Shown piece after piece: positions 12,701 through 22,300 of a DNA stretch of 64,000 nucleotides (the stretch's first letter is position 1; every line of letters begins with the position of its first letter). Both the position numbers and the translations under genes were made by a program. Under the pieces are notes generated by a model, which saw only the letters and a program-made list of their open reading frames with translations, was not told the DNA's origin and ran no database searches. Origin of the DNA: Orbicella faveolata (taxonomy: Eukaryota; Cnidaria; Anthozoa; Scleractinia; Merulinidae); contig NW_018149253.1 in assembly GCF_002042975.1 (NCBI RefSeq), forward strand, positions 577,566 through 641,565, read 5' to 3'.

Positions 12701-15376
12701 TATTCTTTTGCATCATTGAAATGGACAATGCATTGCCTTCTTTGCTTTTTTTTCGAGTCGCATACATAGATTATTCCTCGTTCTTTTATCCACTGCCTTA
12801 TTAGATTACTGGTGGCGAGGACACTTCGCTTGGTGGCGAGGTGACTTCGCTTGGTGACGAGTTCGTTGGTGGTGAAACTCCCTAGTGGCGAGATGACCGG
12901 TAACCAATGAAAATATGTAGCTTAGACATCATTGTTCATTGCCCCTTGGGGAGTAAACCAGTAAACATGTAAATTACCAATGATTGTGAAAAAGGCTGGT
13001 CGAAAGTGAAACTATACATTTGTTGTCTAATAACTCGTCCATAAAATGGGGGGCGCTTATTCGGGGGGGGGGGCGCTTATTTGAGGAGTTACGGTATTAC
13101 AAAGTCTTAATTTATTTGTTTTATTTATCCAGTTTCCTCCCGTCCTAGACTGAAACAACAAATCGATCAAAGCGAAAAAAAATAAATAAATAAAAAGAAC
13201 ACATAAGTCACTGAGCGTATCTTGTTTGTGCAGTTGCATGGGTTAAATAAATAAATCAATAATTAATTGATTGATTGATTGATTGATTAAGTAAATTACA
13301 ATATCTACAAAGGACGCCAAATCAGCTCTAGCTGTTTTAATTCAATTCCTATACGCAGCATGAATTGGAACTTGAAAATATTGGTTACTCAAGGTTGGTT
13401 GTAATACCGACTTTGTAATACCGTAAATCCTCGAATAAGCGCCCCCCTCCCCCCATTGGTTACTAAAGGGATGAAAACCCAGAGTACCCCAGCGGAGAAA
13501 AACACTACTGGAGCATAGGCGAGGACCATCAACAAACTCAACTGAATATGGCACAAGGCCGGAATCAGTGGGAGGCGAGCACTCTCACCACTCCGCCATC
13601 CCTGCTCCTGAGTTATGCTCGCGAGCAAGGCACGTTAACCTCGCAGAAGCTAGGATAGTCCCCTGGGATATACATGCTAACTTGTTGGACGACATGGCAA
13701 AATGTCTGGGGAAGGGGAGAGGTTATCTGCCAGGGACTGGTGTCCCATTCACGAGGGAGAAGATATCAGTAAAAGAATGAAACTGAGGCCGCAGATCAAG
13801 CCCAGCTGTATTTGGACGAAAGTCTAATATCATCCATCAGCACAAATAGCCAGAAAAATTTGGCCCTAAACCCATTCCTCCAAGGTCTTCAACAGTTTTG
13901 TCTTAAATCACAGAAATATCCTGGACGTTTTGTCGGGACTATGGGACCCAAACAAACATCTCTAGTCAGTCTTGACCTCACACTTGGAATTCCTTACAGG
14001 CATTTTCACTGACCTGTGGTTACCTCCAACGAACAACATAAATGACTTGTAGTTGTAGATGATAAACTCGTTATCCTGATCAGGCACAGCGTAACCCAGA
14101 GGAGTTCCTGTACTCGTATCAGTGGCTTTCATCCACAAACAAGCTGTCAAAGCTGAGAGATTCGGCATGCTGCCACGGATAATGACGTAGTCGCTTACTC
14201 CCCGACGCGGAAACAGGAAGGCATTTCCAACTACACCATCATTGAATGAAAAAATCCATATAAAAGAGGACAGTTAATAACACATGTACAAGCAGTGCAT
14301 TGTAAAACAAGAAAACGTCTCCATAGTTTCATTACCTGGGTTCTCCTGAAATGTCTGAAATGTTAATATTTGTGTTGTGAAGTCTTGTTTTTACACAACT
14401 GGTATTCATTTTTATCACTTGAACTAATACACCCAGCCATCTCTGCCTGAGCTATGCGTACCCGGGCTATATTCAGGTATTCGTGAGAGGCAGATGTTAG
14501 TTTTGAATATATATCACGGCATGAGGAGAAACAATTGCGTGAAACGGGTGACAAAGGAACCCCATGCACACTGAATTCAGGTCGTGTTATAGTTGACATG
14601 AACAATTCTAACAAGTGACACTGCAAAATCTGCGAAGAAAACCGCTAGCCCCCGGCCCCTCCCCCCCTCCCCGAGGACTCCCATATGAAAACGACGGACC
14701 GCTTGTCGGAAATTTTGAAAAGAAAGAGGTACCAAGATCCTGTTTTGTGGACGTGGCTTGAAATATTTTTCTCTCCTAAGGGATACCAATTCTTACATAA
14801 CACATTATCTTCTGTCATATTTTTTCGGCGCAATACCCTAAAAGGTACTGTAAAAGCTCCCGCTGTGGACCTTTGGAGGCTAAACAGCCTAGGAGAAACC
14901 AAAACAGCGTTTTAAACCCCTAAAAGGTACGACGAGCACCCCTGTCATTTTTATACGTTTGTTCCCCCCCCCCACTGTATCAGTTGTGACCCGGGCCGCC
15001 CCAGCACGTCATACTTTTTATAAATTTATATCACTGCAAATATCCATAATATGCATTGTTGTCTATATCGAGTAACGAGTAAATTACCTTTGTCTTCCAA
15101 TGTGTGGATTTGTGTTTTCAAAGCTTGAACGTCTTTGACCAGTTTCTTATTTTCAGCGTTCACCGACTCCAGCTTCTGTAAAATTCGTTTCAGCGAAACA
15201 TTCGTATCCTCTTTGGTTGACGAAATGATAACTTCGATGCGCTGCCCAGTAATGAATACGTTCTTCTTCTCTACGGACCCAACTTTACTGTTGCTTGCTG
15301 GTGCTGCACTTGCGAACCCCAACAAACACAGTAGTAAAACTGAAGGCGCCAAGAAATTGGACTCTCCAGAGGCCAT
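3706..15376 (-). CDS. Secreted pentraxin with N-terminal coiled coil (pentraxin A), 4 exons
   Basis: CDS join on the minus strand: 15376-15088, 14230-14014, 6514-6387, 3962-3706; 296 aa, phases 1/2/1, all joins in frame. Residues 1-25 form a signal peptide (MASGESNFLAPSVLLLCLLG then FASAAP). Residues about 55-96 are heptad-like and Lys/Glu/Leu-rich, a probable oligomerising coiled coil. The remaining ~200 residues are a pentraxin fold. The signature HHICATWEN matches H-x-C-x-[ST]-W-x-[ST] except Asn at the last position. The paired Cys (LTACLW) is kept. Calcium ligands equivalent to CRP D60-N61 (QDNE), E138-Q139-D140 (GQEQD) and Q150 (SQSF) are present; the CRP E147 position is Ala. I start at the third Met-region codon (15376) because it gives the cleanest signal peptide; an upstream in-frame ATG at 15409 would add 11 residues. 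Intron 2 (6515-14013) is long and repeat-filled. Pentraxins are calcium-dependent secreted pattern-recognition proteins; that role here is inferred. Confidence 0.88.
4800..4905. repeat. GC-rich hairpin cluster with repeated CGGAGCTC
   Basis: In pentraxin A intron 3 there are consecutive short hairpins: CGGCGGCCCGAAGAGCCG, then GGCGACCCTGAAGGGGTCGCC, each followed by AAGCGGAGC. The repeated GCGGAGC(T) unit recurs near 6340. This looks like a dispersed repeat module in AT-rich surroundings. No RNA family was recognised. Confidence 0.55.
5311..5580. repeat. Inverted-repeat MITE-like element (~270 bp)
   Basis: Ends are perfect inverted copies: GTTCGTATAGTGTGATCGTC on the left and GACGATCACACTATACGAAC on the right, with arms of at least 60 bp continuing through GTGACTGACG. 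The interior contains the left-only segment TTCGACAACCTGAGCGGAAG. A single N lies at 5516 near the inner edge of the right arm. Located in intron 3 of pentraxin A. Confidence 0.85.
7685..7990. repeat. Partial copy of the TACCGTAA...TTATTCGAGG repeat family
   Basis: Begins TACCGTAAATCTTCGAATTT and continues with GCGCTTATTCGAGG units and then a segment (GTGGCCTGACA, AATACATCAT, GCTGATCCTAAAG) shared with the copy at 12057-13096. An N at 7772 falls in the G-rich part. The right end is unclear. Confidence 0.7.
8873..9193. repeat. 321-bp direct duplication, copy 1 (ends exactly at an N)
   Basis: Sequence from ATTGTTTACTCCGTACTGAG to TCAATCGATGTATG is repeated at 9368-9699 with a few substitutions and a 10-bp tandem expansion. 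Copy 1 stops precisely at the single N at 9194. No coding potential. Confidence 0.8.
9368..9699. repeat. Direct duplication, copy 2
   Basis: Second copy of 8873-9193, carrying an extra TTGCTTCTTTG unit. About 175 bp of unrelated sequence, including a CAGGGGCGTAGCCAG transposon-end-like motif near 9294, separates the copies. Confidence 0.8.
12057..13096. mobile_element. Inverted-repeat element (TACCGTAACTCCTC ends), interrupted by a second element
   Basis: Left end TACCGTAACTCCTCGAA and right end TTGAGGAGTTACGGTA are inverted copies. Just inside both ends are C- or G-rich GCGCTTATT(C/T)GAGG modules. The segment at 12908-13080 is repeated essentially identically at 25862-26030, and the left part matches 7685-7990. 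A separate palindromic element occupies 12518-12905, so the outer element is older than the inner one. No transposase ORF is seen. Confidence 0.75.
12518..12905. mobile_element. Nested inverted-repeat element with CTCGCCACCA arms (388 bp)
   Basis: The left arm GGTATCCGGTCACCTCGCCA and onward (AACGAACTCGCCACCAAGCG) is mirrored on the right by CGCTTGGTGACGAGTTCGTT and TGGCGAGATGACCGGTAACC; arms are about 75 bp or more. It sits inside the element at 12057-13096. Non-coding. Confidence 0.8.
13430..13612 (-). mobile_element. tRNA-derived SINE, minus strand
   Basis: Read on the minus strand, this starts with an RNA polymerase III A-box-like stretch (GGATGGCGGAGTGGTGAGAG, TGCTCGCCTCCCA). A weakened B-box region follows. 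Then comes the body GTTGAGTTTGTTGATGG, TTTTTCTCCGCTGGGGTACT and GGGTTTTCATCCC. I recognise this head and body as a SINE type frequent in coral genomes. The body is followed by a short copy of the CCGTAAATCCTCGAATAAGC repeat. It lies in intron 2 of pentraxin A. Confidence 0.7.
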
Positions 15377-17349
15377 GTTAACGTTAACGCTTGTTCGGTA
15401 GCTTAACACGAACTGAAATACCTACGCAACTTCAAGGATGACGTATCATTTTTTTTATATTTATAGGGTGTACACGAGTCGCCGATGCTGTACATATATG
15501 GTCTGACACTTCCTTAAAAGGAGCTTTTGACCAACAGTGAGCTATCGATCCTTTAACACTAAAGGAAGTTGAGCTTTGACACTAAGGGAACATCAATTCA
15601 GGCTCAAACGGATATGTGGATAATTTAGCCGCACACATCTTGACGACGTTATGGCAATTTGGATCTACGTGTACACTAAAACAAAGAAACATCTCTGATA
15701 AGCCACTTTCGATATATTGAAATTCAGCTTGATAGCGAGGCCCATAGAGGACACAAACAAAAGAAATGAATAAACAAGTCATTCAAATTTCCTTTGTTTG
15801 TGTCCTCTAAGCCTCGCTGCCAAGCTGAATTTTAATATATCGAAAGTGGTCTATTGCAAAGAGAAGAGTGAGGTAACTAAAGAGCTACAACAAAATTAAT
15901 GTACCCATGCAAAATACCCAGGGTTTTCTCTCGCGCAAAACGCAAAGAAAGCCTCGGAGAGGTGTTACTAAGTACCAAACGAAAGAAAAATGAAACAAAA
16001 TAAAAGGAAAAGCGGAATTCAAATAACAATCACAGAACATCAGTGTTGATATTTCATCCCGTTGCTCTGAAACGTGAGTAAGCTGATGATACATGCTGAG
16101 CTGGTCGCTTTTCTAACCCTGAGAGTATTCGACAAGCACTATTTTAGTCCGAAATTGCATTTTTCAGAACTTTTGTTTTCTTTTCACTTCGTCAATTAAC
16201 CTAGGCAATTTGTCGACAGTTTATTGTGTCACATCACCAACAGGCATTCCGAAACAGGCAACTGAATCGGCGTCATAGTGCGTTTTTCAAAAAGTGAAGA
16301 CTTCATGACTTTTGAACCATTCATTACCACAGGATGAATACTGAAGGGGCAAATGAAACTCAAAAAATAACGTAAACGTCCTGTTTGGTTGTAACTTACA
16401 CTCGAAAGAAACGTGATGGATGTCAGTGTGACATTTAAAGCCGGTGATCTTTAAACGTGCCAGAAAACATGACTCTCGGACTTTTGTACGGAAGTTCAAG
16501 GTCGAAGTGTTGAAAAGTAATTTTTATTACAAATTTTGAGCACAAGGCAGAGTTACTCAGCAGGATAGAGTAGGAGTATAGAGTTCCAATCGCGGAATCA
16601 CTTTGCATAGCCTTATTTTAGTAACAAACAGTACCATATGTCATGTCGTGATGACGAAGTCTTGCCCATTATAGCCTTCATTCGAATCCATAGAGTAAAA
16701 CTGAATAAATTATTTGTTCTGGGATTAGAAAAATAATTAGAAAAGCCAAGTAAAAATAGCCAAACTAAAGGTTTTAAGAATATATTAGTTTATGAAATTG
16801 TGTGACGGTACAATTTTTTGGTAACAGGAAACACGCGATTTAAATTAAAGATACAAAATAATAAAAACATGTTGCTATTTAGCTGGCTTTTAGATCTTTC
16901 AGCCCTACGGCAAGGAAAGGCAATTAGCTTGGCCTCCTGTAATGTAGCACGTAGCGGCGACATAATAACTGAAGAATATTTAGCTAGTCCATCCTCTTTT
17001 CCGCCGAAACGGATTGAATTCAAAATAGCAAGCGACTTGAAGTACAATGTAACAGTTCTAGAGCAAGACATTTGAAAAATAAGGCGTGTGGCTGTTACTA
17101 ATTAAAAATAAAAAGTCAGTAAAAATAATATTCAGTTTTTGTTCACTTTCATCATGTCAGAGTGAGTTCAAAGTTTTAGTGCAATGTGTTTTAATTATTC
17201 AGCTTCCCGTTTCGCAATCGTTTTCTTCGAATTCTTGAAATTCACTATGTACCAAGATTTTAACTAGAGAATCGAGCTGATGTTCGTTGGGTTACAAACT
17301 TTTGCCTTAGTGTATTAAAAAAGATACTGAAACTTAATCTTTTTTTCTT
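15377..17349. other. Spacer between two divergent pentraxin genes
   Basis: This interval separates the pentraxin A start (15376) from the first copy of the PAN exon block (17350). It should contain both promoters. No canonical TATA box is obvious near either start. It holds one clear inverted-repeat element (15701-15851). The small ORFs present show no recognisable protein. Confidence 0.5.
15701..15851. repeat. Inverted-repeat MITE-like element (~150 bp)
   Basis: AGCCACTTTCGATATATTGA on the left and TATATCGAAAGTGGTC on the right are inverted, with the arms continuing through AAATTCAGCTTG and GAGGACACAAACAAA. A similar type of end (AATTAAAATCCAGCC) occurs at 19684-19812. Confidence 0.8.
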
Positions 17350-18333
17350 TTTGAACACGACATGTTGACGCCACTAAAACGGCAAATAGGCAGTTTCCAG
17401 TGGTAAGAGCATTGTTTACCGGGAATGTTTACATTCAAATAGAGGCAAAGTGTGCATGGTTACGTCATGCTTAATATACAAGCTAATATAATGAGAAAGG
17501 TTTGATAAAAATAAAATGCAAAAAAAAAAAAATAATAATAACTTCAAGAGTCAAATTAGCTCTCTAAACTCGAAAGTCGTAGCACCTTTTTCAAAGATTC
17601 TGCTTTAAATATTACCTACTTTTTTTGCACAGTTTACTGTAACGTTAGTCGTTATTCCGATTATTTTTATTCAAACATGGCTTATTTTAAATGTACACTC
17701 CGGGTCCTTCGCTACATAATTTTGTCTTCGATAAATCAAGTGCTTGCCAAAGACGTCTTGGTTCTTAAAGATCATTTGTTGGTCAGCCATGTTTTTCAAA
17801 CTGTTGACACCGACGACTGGCTGAATTGTGCTCAGCTCTGTTTCGATGAGCCACGCTGCATCTCTTACAACTTCAAGATAAACCACGGGCCATGTGAACT
17901 GGTCAAATGTAGAGTCGAAAGTATCTGCCACCGGGATGACTCACTAATCTATTCCAGAGGGTTTATTTTCCAACAGCTACGAACAATAAGAAAGGTAAAC
18001 AGCTTGAGTGAACTATAATGGAAAAATAGTGAATTAGATACAGTCGAAAAAAAAAAACTGAATTGAATACTGGTACATAAGCGAAAGACAGATCATTGAT
18101 CGAAAGACATTTTTCGTATATAGTGCGTTCTTAAGGAAGCTACGGTAGCGTTCTCAAACAACAGAAAATGTTTGCATAAAAAAAGTCGTCTCCCGTAGGA
18201 AGAAAATCTAACATTTGGTAACACCAAAATGGCCGACCTGACGTTGTGTCAAAGGGCTCTTACTTTATTATGCATATACAAATAGACAGTTTTCTTCCTA
18301 GAGATTAATAATTATATAATACATCAGTTTTAA
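17350..18333. repeat. ~985-bp duplication containing the PAN exon, copy 1
   Basis: The block TTTGAACACGACATGTTGAC through ATTAATAATTATATA is repeated at 18407-19371. It contains upstream sequence, the 318-bp exon and intron sequence. The copies differ by about 7 percent in the exon. Copy 2 begins at the base after a single N (18406). Confidence 0.85.
17677..17994 (+). CDS. PAN/apple-like first exon, upstream copy
   Basis: A 106-codon exon with ATG at 17677 and donor at 17995 (AAAG|GTAAAC), phase 0. It encodes a hydrophobic leader (CTLRVLRYIILSSINQVLAK) and a Cys-rich PAN-like module with WLNCAQLCFDEPRCISYNF and CELVKCRVESIC. It differs from the downstream copy (18723-19040) at 14 of 106 residues with no indels and a preserved reading frame. 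It could be an alternative first exon of the PAN-pentraxin gene, the remnant of a duplicated gene whose pentraxin exons are missing, or a divergent haplotype placed in tandem by the assembler. The intact frame and donor mean it is not visibly decayed. Confidence 0.6.
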
Positions 18334-18406
18334 CAATACATACATACATTTTATTTGTTATCAAATTAAAATTACAATTATAACATGCCCGCGGATAGCT
18401 GAGCTN

Positions 18407-19371
18407 TTTGAACACGACATGTTGACGCCACTAAAACGGCAAATAGGCAGTTTCCAGTGGTAAGAGCATTGTTTACCGGGAATGTTTACATTCAAATAGA
18501 GGCAAAGTGTGCATGGTTACGTCATGTTTAATATACAAGCTAATATAATAAGAAAGGTTTGATAAAAATAAAATGCAAAAAAACATAACTTCAAGAGTCA
18601 AATTAGCTTTCTAAACTCGAAAGTCGTAGCACCTTTTTCAAAGATTCTGCTGTAGATATTACCGACTTTTTTGCACAGTTTACTGTAACGTTAGTCGTTA
18701 TTCCGATTATTTTCATTCAAACATGGCTTATTTTAAATGTACACTCCGGGTCCTTCGCTACGTAATTTTGTCTTTGATAAATCACGTGTTTGCTAAAGAC
18801 GACTTGGTTCTTGAAGATCATCTGTTGGCAAGCCATGTTTTTCAAACTGTTTACACCGACGACTGGCTGAACTGTGTTCAGCTCTGTTTCGATGAGCCAC
18901 ACTGTATTTCTTACAACTTCAAGATAAACCACGGGCCATGTGAACTGGTCGAATGTAGGGTCGAAGATATCTGCCACCGGGATGACTCACTAATCTATTC
19001 CAGAGGGTTTGTTTTCCAACAGTTACGAACAATAGGAAAGGTAAAGAGCTTGAGTGAACTATAATGGAAAATAGTGAATTAGATACATTGGAAAAAAAAA
19101 CTGAATTGAATACTGGTACATAAGCGAAGACAGATCATTGATCAAAAGACATTTTTCATTTATAGTGCGTTTTTAAGGCAGCTACGGTAATGTTCTCAAA
19201 CAACAGAAAATATTTGCGTAAAAAAAAGATTCATCTTCCGTAGAAAGAAAATCTAATATTTGGCAACCCTAATATGGCCGACTTGACGTTATGTCAAAGG
19301 GCTCTTTATTATGCATAAACAAATAGACAGTTTTCTTACTAGAGATTAATAATTATATAGTACACCAGTTT
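18407..19371. repeat. ~965-bp duplication containing the PAN exon, copy 2
   Basis: Second copy of 17350-18333. The left boundary coincides with the N at 18406. The right boundary is near the sequence ATTATATAGTACACCAGTTT, beyond which the copies no longer match. Confidence 0.85.
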
Positions 19372-22300
19372 CGATATGTACGGGTTATTGACCAAGTGTG
19401 AGGTCAAGATGGCTGGATATTGGCCAAGTTCTTTTTTTTGCGTGTTTGTGGACCGAGACGGAGTCGAGGTCCATAAACACGCAGAAAAAGAACGAGGCTA
19501 ACATTCAGCCATCTTGATCGAACCAGCTTGGTCAATAAATGATTTATTATATGGCTTTCGGGAAAATTTTTCTTACGGGACAGGGCGGGTAGTCCCGAGC
19601 GGGCAAGATAGCTCCATCTTGCCCGCTCGGGTAGCCAATTACAGCGCAGGATTTGATTCATCTTGCCCGCTCACGGAGCTGGCCATATCATAAATTAAAA
19701 TCCAGCCTAACACAATAGACCGCTAGGGAATAAACCCCACAAACTCTCTGAGTAATTCGCCAGAACATGGTACTGAGGTCTATTGTTTTAGGCTGGATTT
19801 TAATATATCAAAATTGGTCTATTACGATTGACATACCGATTGCAACCGGATCGCAGCGACCGTAACGATCATATGGATTTCAATTTTATGTTTGTGACGC
19901 CATTTTGTTTGTCTTGTTATAAATGTCTACTATGGTTGGAATAGTGCACCTCGAGATCATGACCATGAGCCTATTGAGATCTGCCCTTGGTGCGGTAACA
20001 CGGGCAACATTTTGCTTCAACTTGTCTCGCAACATTGTTGCATTGCAAGTTGAAACCATATGTTGCGCGTATTACAACGTTTGTGACCAACTTGTCTCGC
20101 AGCAAAATACAGTGTTGCAAGTCTGCTGAATTCTTCGCTTATAATTGGTCAGCCGTGTGTAAATAAAGTGGCTCCTTCTATCATATAATTTAACGTTTCG
20201 AAGAACTTCCACTTCGACTTCTGGCCGTCATTTTCTTAATTTTCCGTGCGAGCGAATTTCTCAGTGTGAAGCTCAGTTTCGTTGCAGATATCTAGGCGAA
20301 AAGTTGTATTTTTGTTACAGTTCTTCCAGTTCTTCCAACCAACCCTTTTGCCTTTTTTGCTGCTTGTTTTGAAGGGACAAACGAGGTGTCCCAAAGACTA
20401 GGATAGCCCTCGAGGTCTTTGTACAGGAAAAATTAATGAATTTCCGAGATTTACTCGTCTACTTCGAATTCAGGCTCGACTTCACCGTCCGCCATGTATT
20501 TTTTTTTATTATTTGCCGCGTTGCCGTGCTTTGCGACAGCCTATCCCAAGCGTTGAATTCAAGTTTGTGGCGAGACAAGTTGTAGCTTCAGTGGTAATAC
20601 GAGCAGCAAAACTAAAATTTGCTGCAGAAAGTAGAACTCGAGTCCACTTTGCGCAACATGTGTCCTCAACTTGCAACACGGTATTTTGCTGCGAGACAAG
20701 CTAGTTGATCACAAACGTGGTAATAGGCGCGACAATGTGTTTCAACTCGCAATACAACAATGTTGCGAGACAAGTTGAAGAAAAATGTTGCCCGTATTAC
20801 CGGACCTTTATTTAGCATTATTTTATTTCTCCTTTGTACTGATTATTGCTTTTAGTTTCGATTGTGAAGACACTGATCAAACGCGAGAGACAGTGTTTCG
20901 TTGTATATACTAAGACTCTGCTGGTGTTTGGAAATGCGATTCGCCATTTCCACATCCCCCATTATACACCTTGTTTGCCCCCCAAAATTCTGCATAAGCA
21001 TTGTTTCCCATTTCTCCTGGGTATTACAGTCGTCCCAAAAGAAACTGAAGTCAATCCTTATGTAAAATTTTGGGGGGCAAACCAGGTATATTATGGGGGG
21101 TGTGGAAATGACGAATGTAAAATAAATTGTTGAAAAACTTCACTACCTTAATTCTTAATCATTCTCTCAACATGAGTAATATAAATTGGTTTTAAAGGAG
21201 GGTTTTCTCTCTTTGGTCTACAGGACGATTGTAAAATGTCACCTAAGAAGAAGTTTAGTGCCAACGGTATGAATATTTAAATTTATGTTAAAGTAATGCA
21301 TTTATCTAGTGAATCTGGCTATTAAGTTAACTTTTTTACATGAATCAATCGAATCATTGATTTTTAAATCTGAATTTTAGTGTTGACTGCCTCAATAAAA
21401 TACAACGCGGCACTACAAAATTGTATCGGCAGTATTGTCAAGGAAGATACAGAAACAAAAACCAAAACAACAACAACAACAACAACAAACATTCAACTAT
21501 TTTGTTTTAAATTCTACTACAGCCGATCGCTCCCTGCAGTTTTCAAGGAATGAAAACCCAGGAAGAGTCAGTATCCGAGACTTGGCAAGCCTTGAAGCTT
21601 TCACTATTGGTTTCTGGATGAAGACGGACGACAAGCTAAACAAAGGGACACCTTTCAGTTACGGCACTTCTGAGCAAAGCAATGAACTGCTCTTATACAA
21701 CTACCAGGAATTTCATTTGATCATCCACGGTGAAAGCAGGTAAAGCCGATATTTACAGTGAGACTTTCATGGAAATTTCTCCTGATACAATTTCTTAACA
21801 GTTAATTAGTATGGCTGCCCTCTAAAAATTCTTACAGCTCTAGATATTCTACATATAAATAACAAATCGATCACCTTATGGTTCCTTGCAACAGTTTCCA
21901 GCGAGTTACAGCACTTCTACTTTGATGCATTAATATAGGCAATCTTTTAAGTTGACAATACAATATGTAACGGTATCGAACAAATGCCCACTCATTGGTG
22001 AACCAGTTTTCGTTATGTTCTCTACATTTTATTGTTCTCTACAAGTTATTAAAGCCACGGTATTAACTGATAAAAACACCCTTAATTTTACCTTCAAGGA
22101 ATTATAATTCAAAATCAAATACGTAGACAGCCATTTCTTACAATTTTTTATTATCATATTATTACTATCGAGTTGCAACAGGAGTCCATCACTAGGAACG
22201 TACGCTAGCGTATGACTACCCCGTATTCCTGTCACGGCGTTTTCACAGACTGATTTTTAGTTTGAATTTACTATGAAATTAGACCCTCGCAGGAACCTCA

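Noticed and set aside
13568-13780. 70-codon plus-strand ORF
   Set aside because: It overlaps the antisense of a SINE head and repeat sequence; no protein homology recognised.
21435-21522. Poly-Gln-like (CAA)n stretch upstream of the pentraxin B exon 3
   Set aside because: It lies before a clear acceptor AG and is best read as an intronic simple repeat, not coding sequence.
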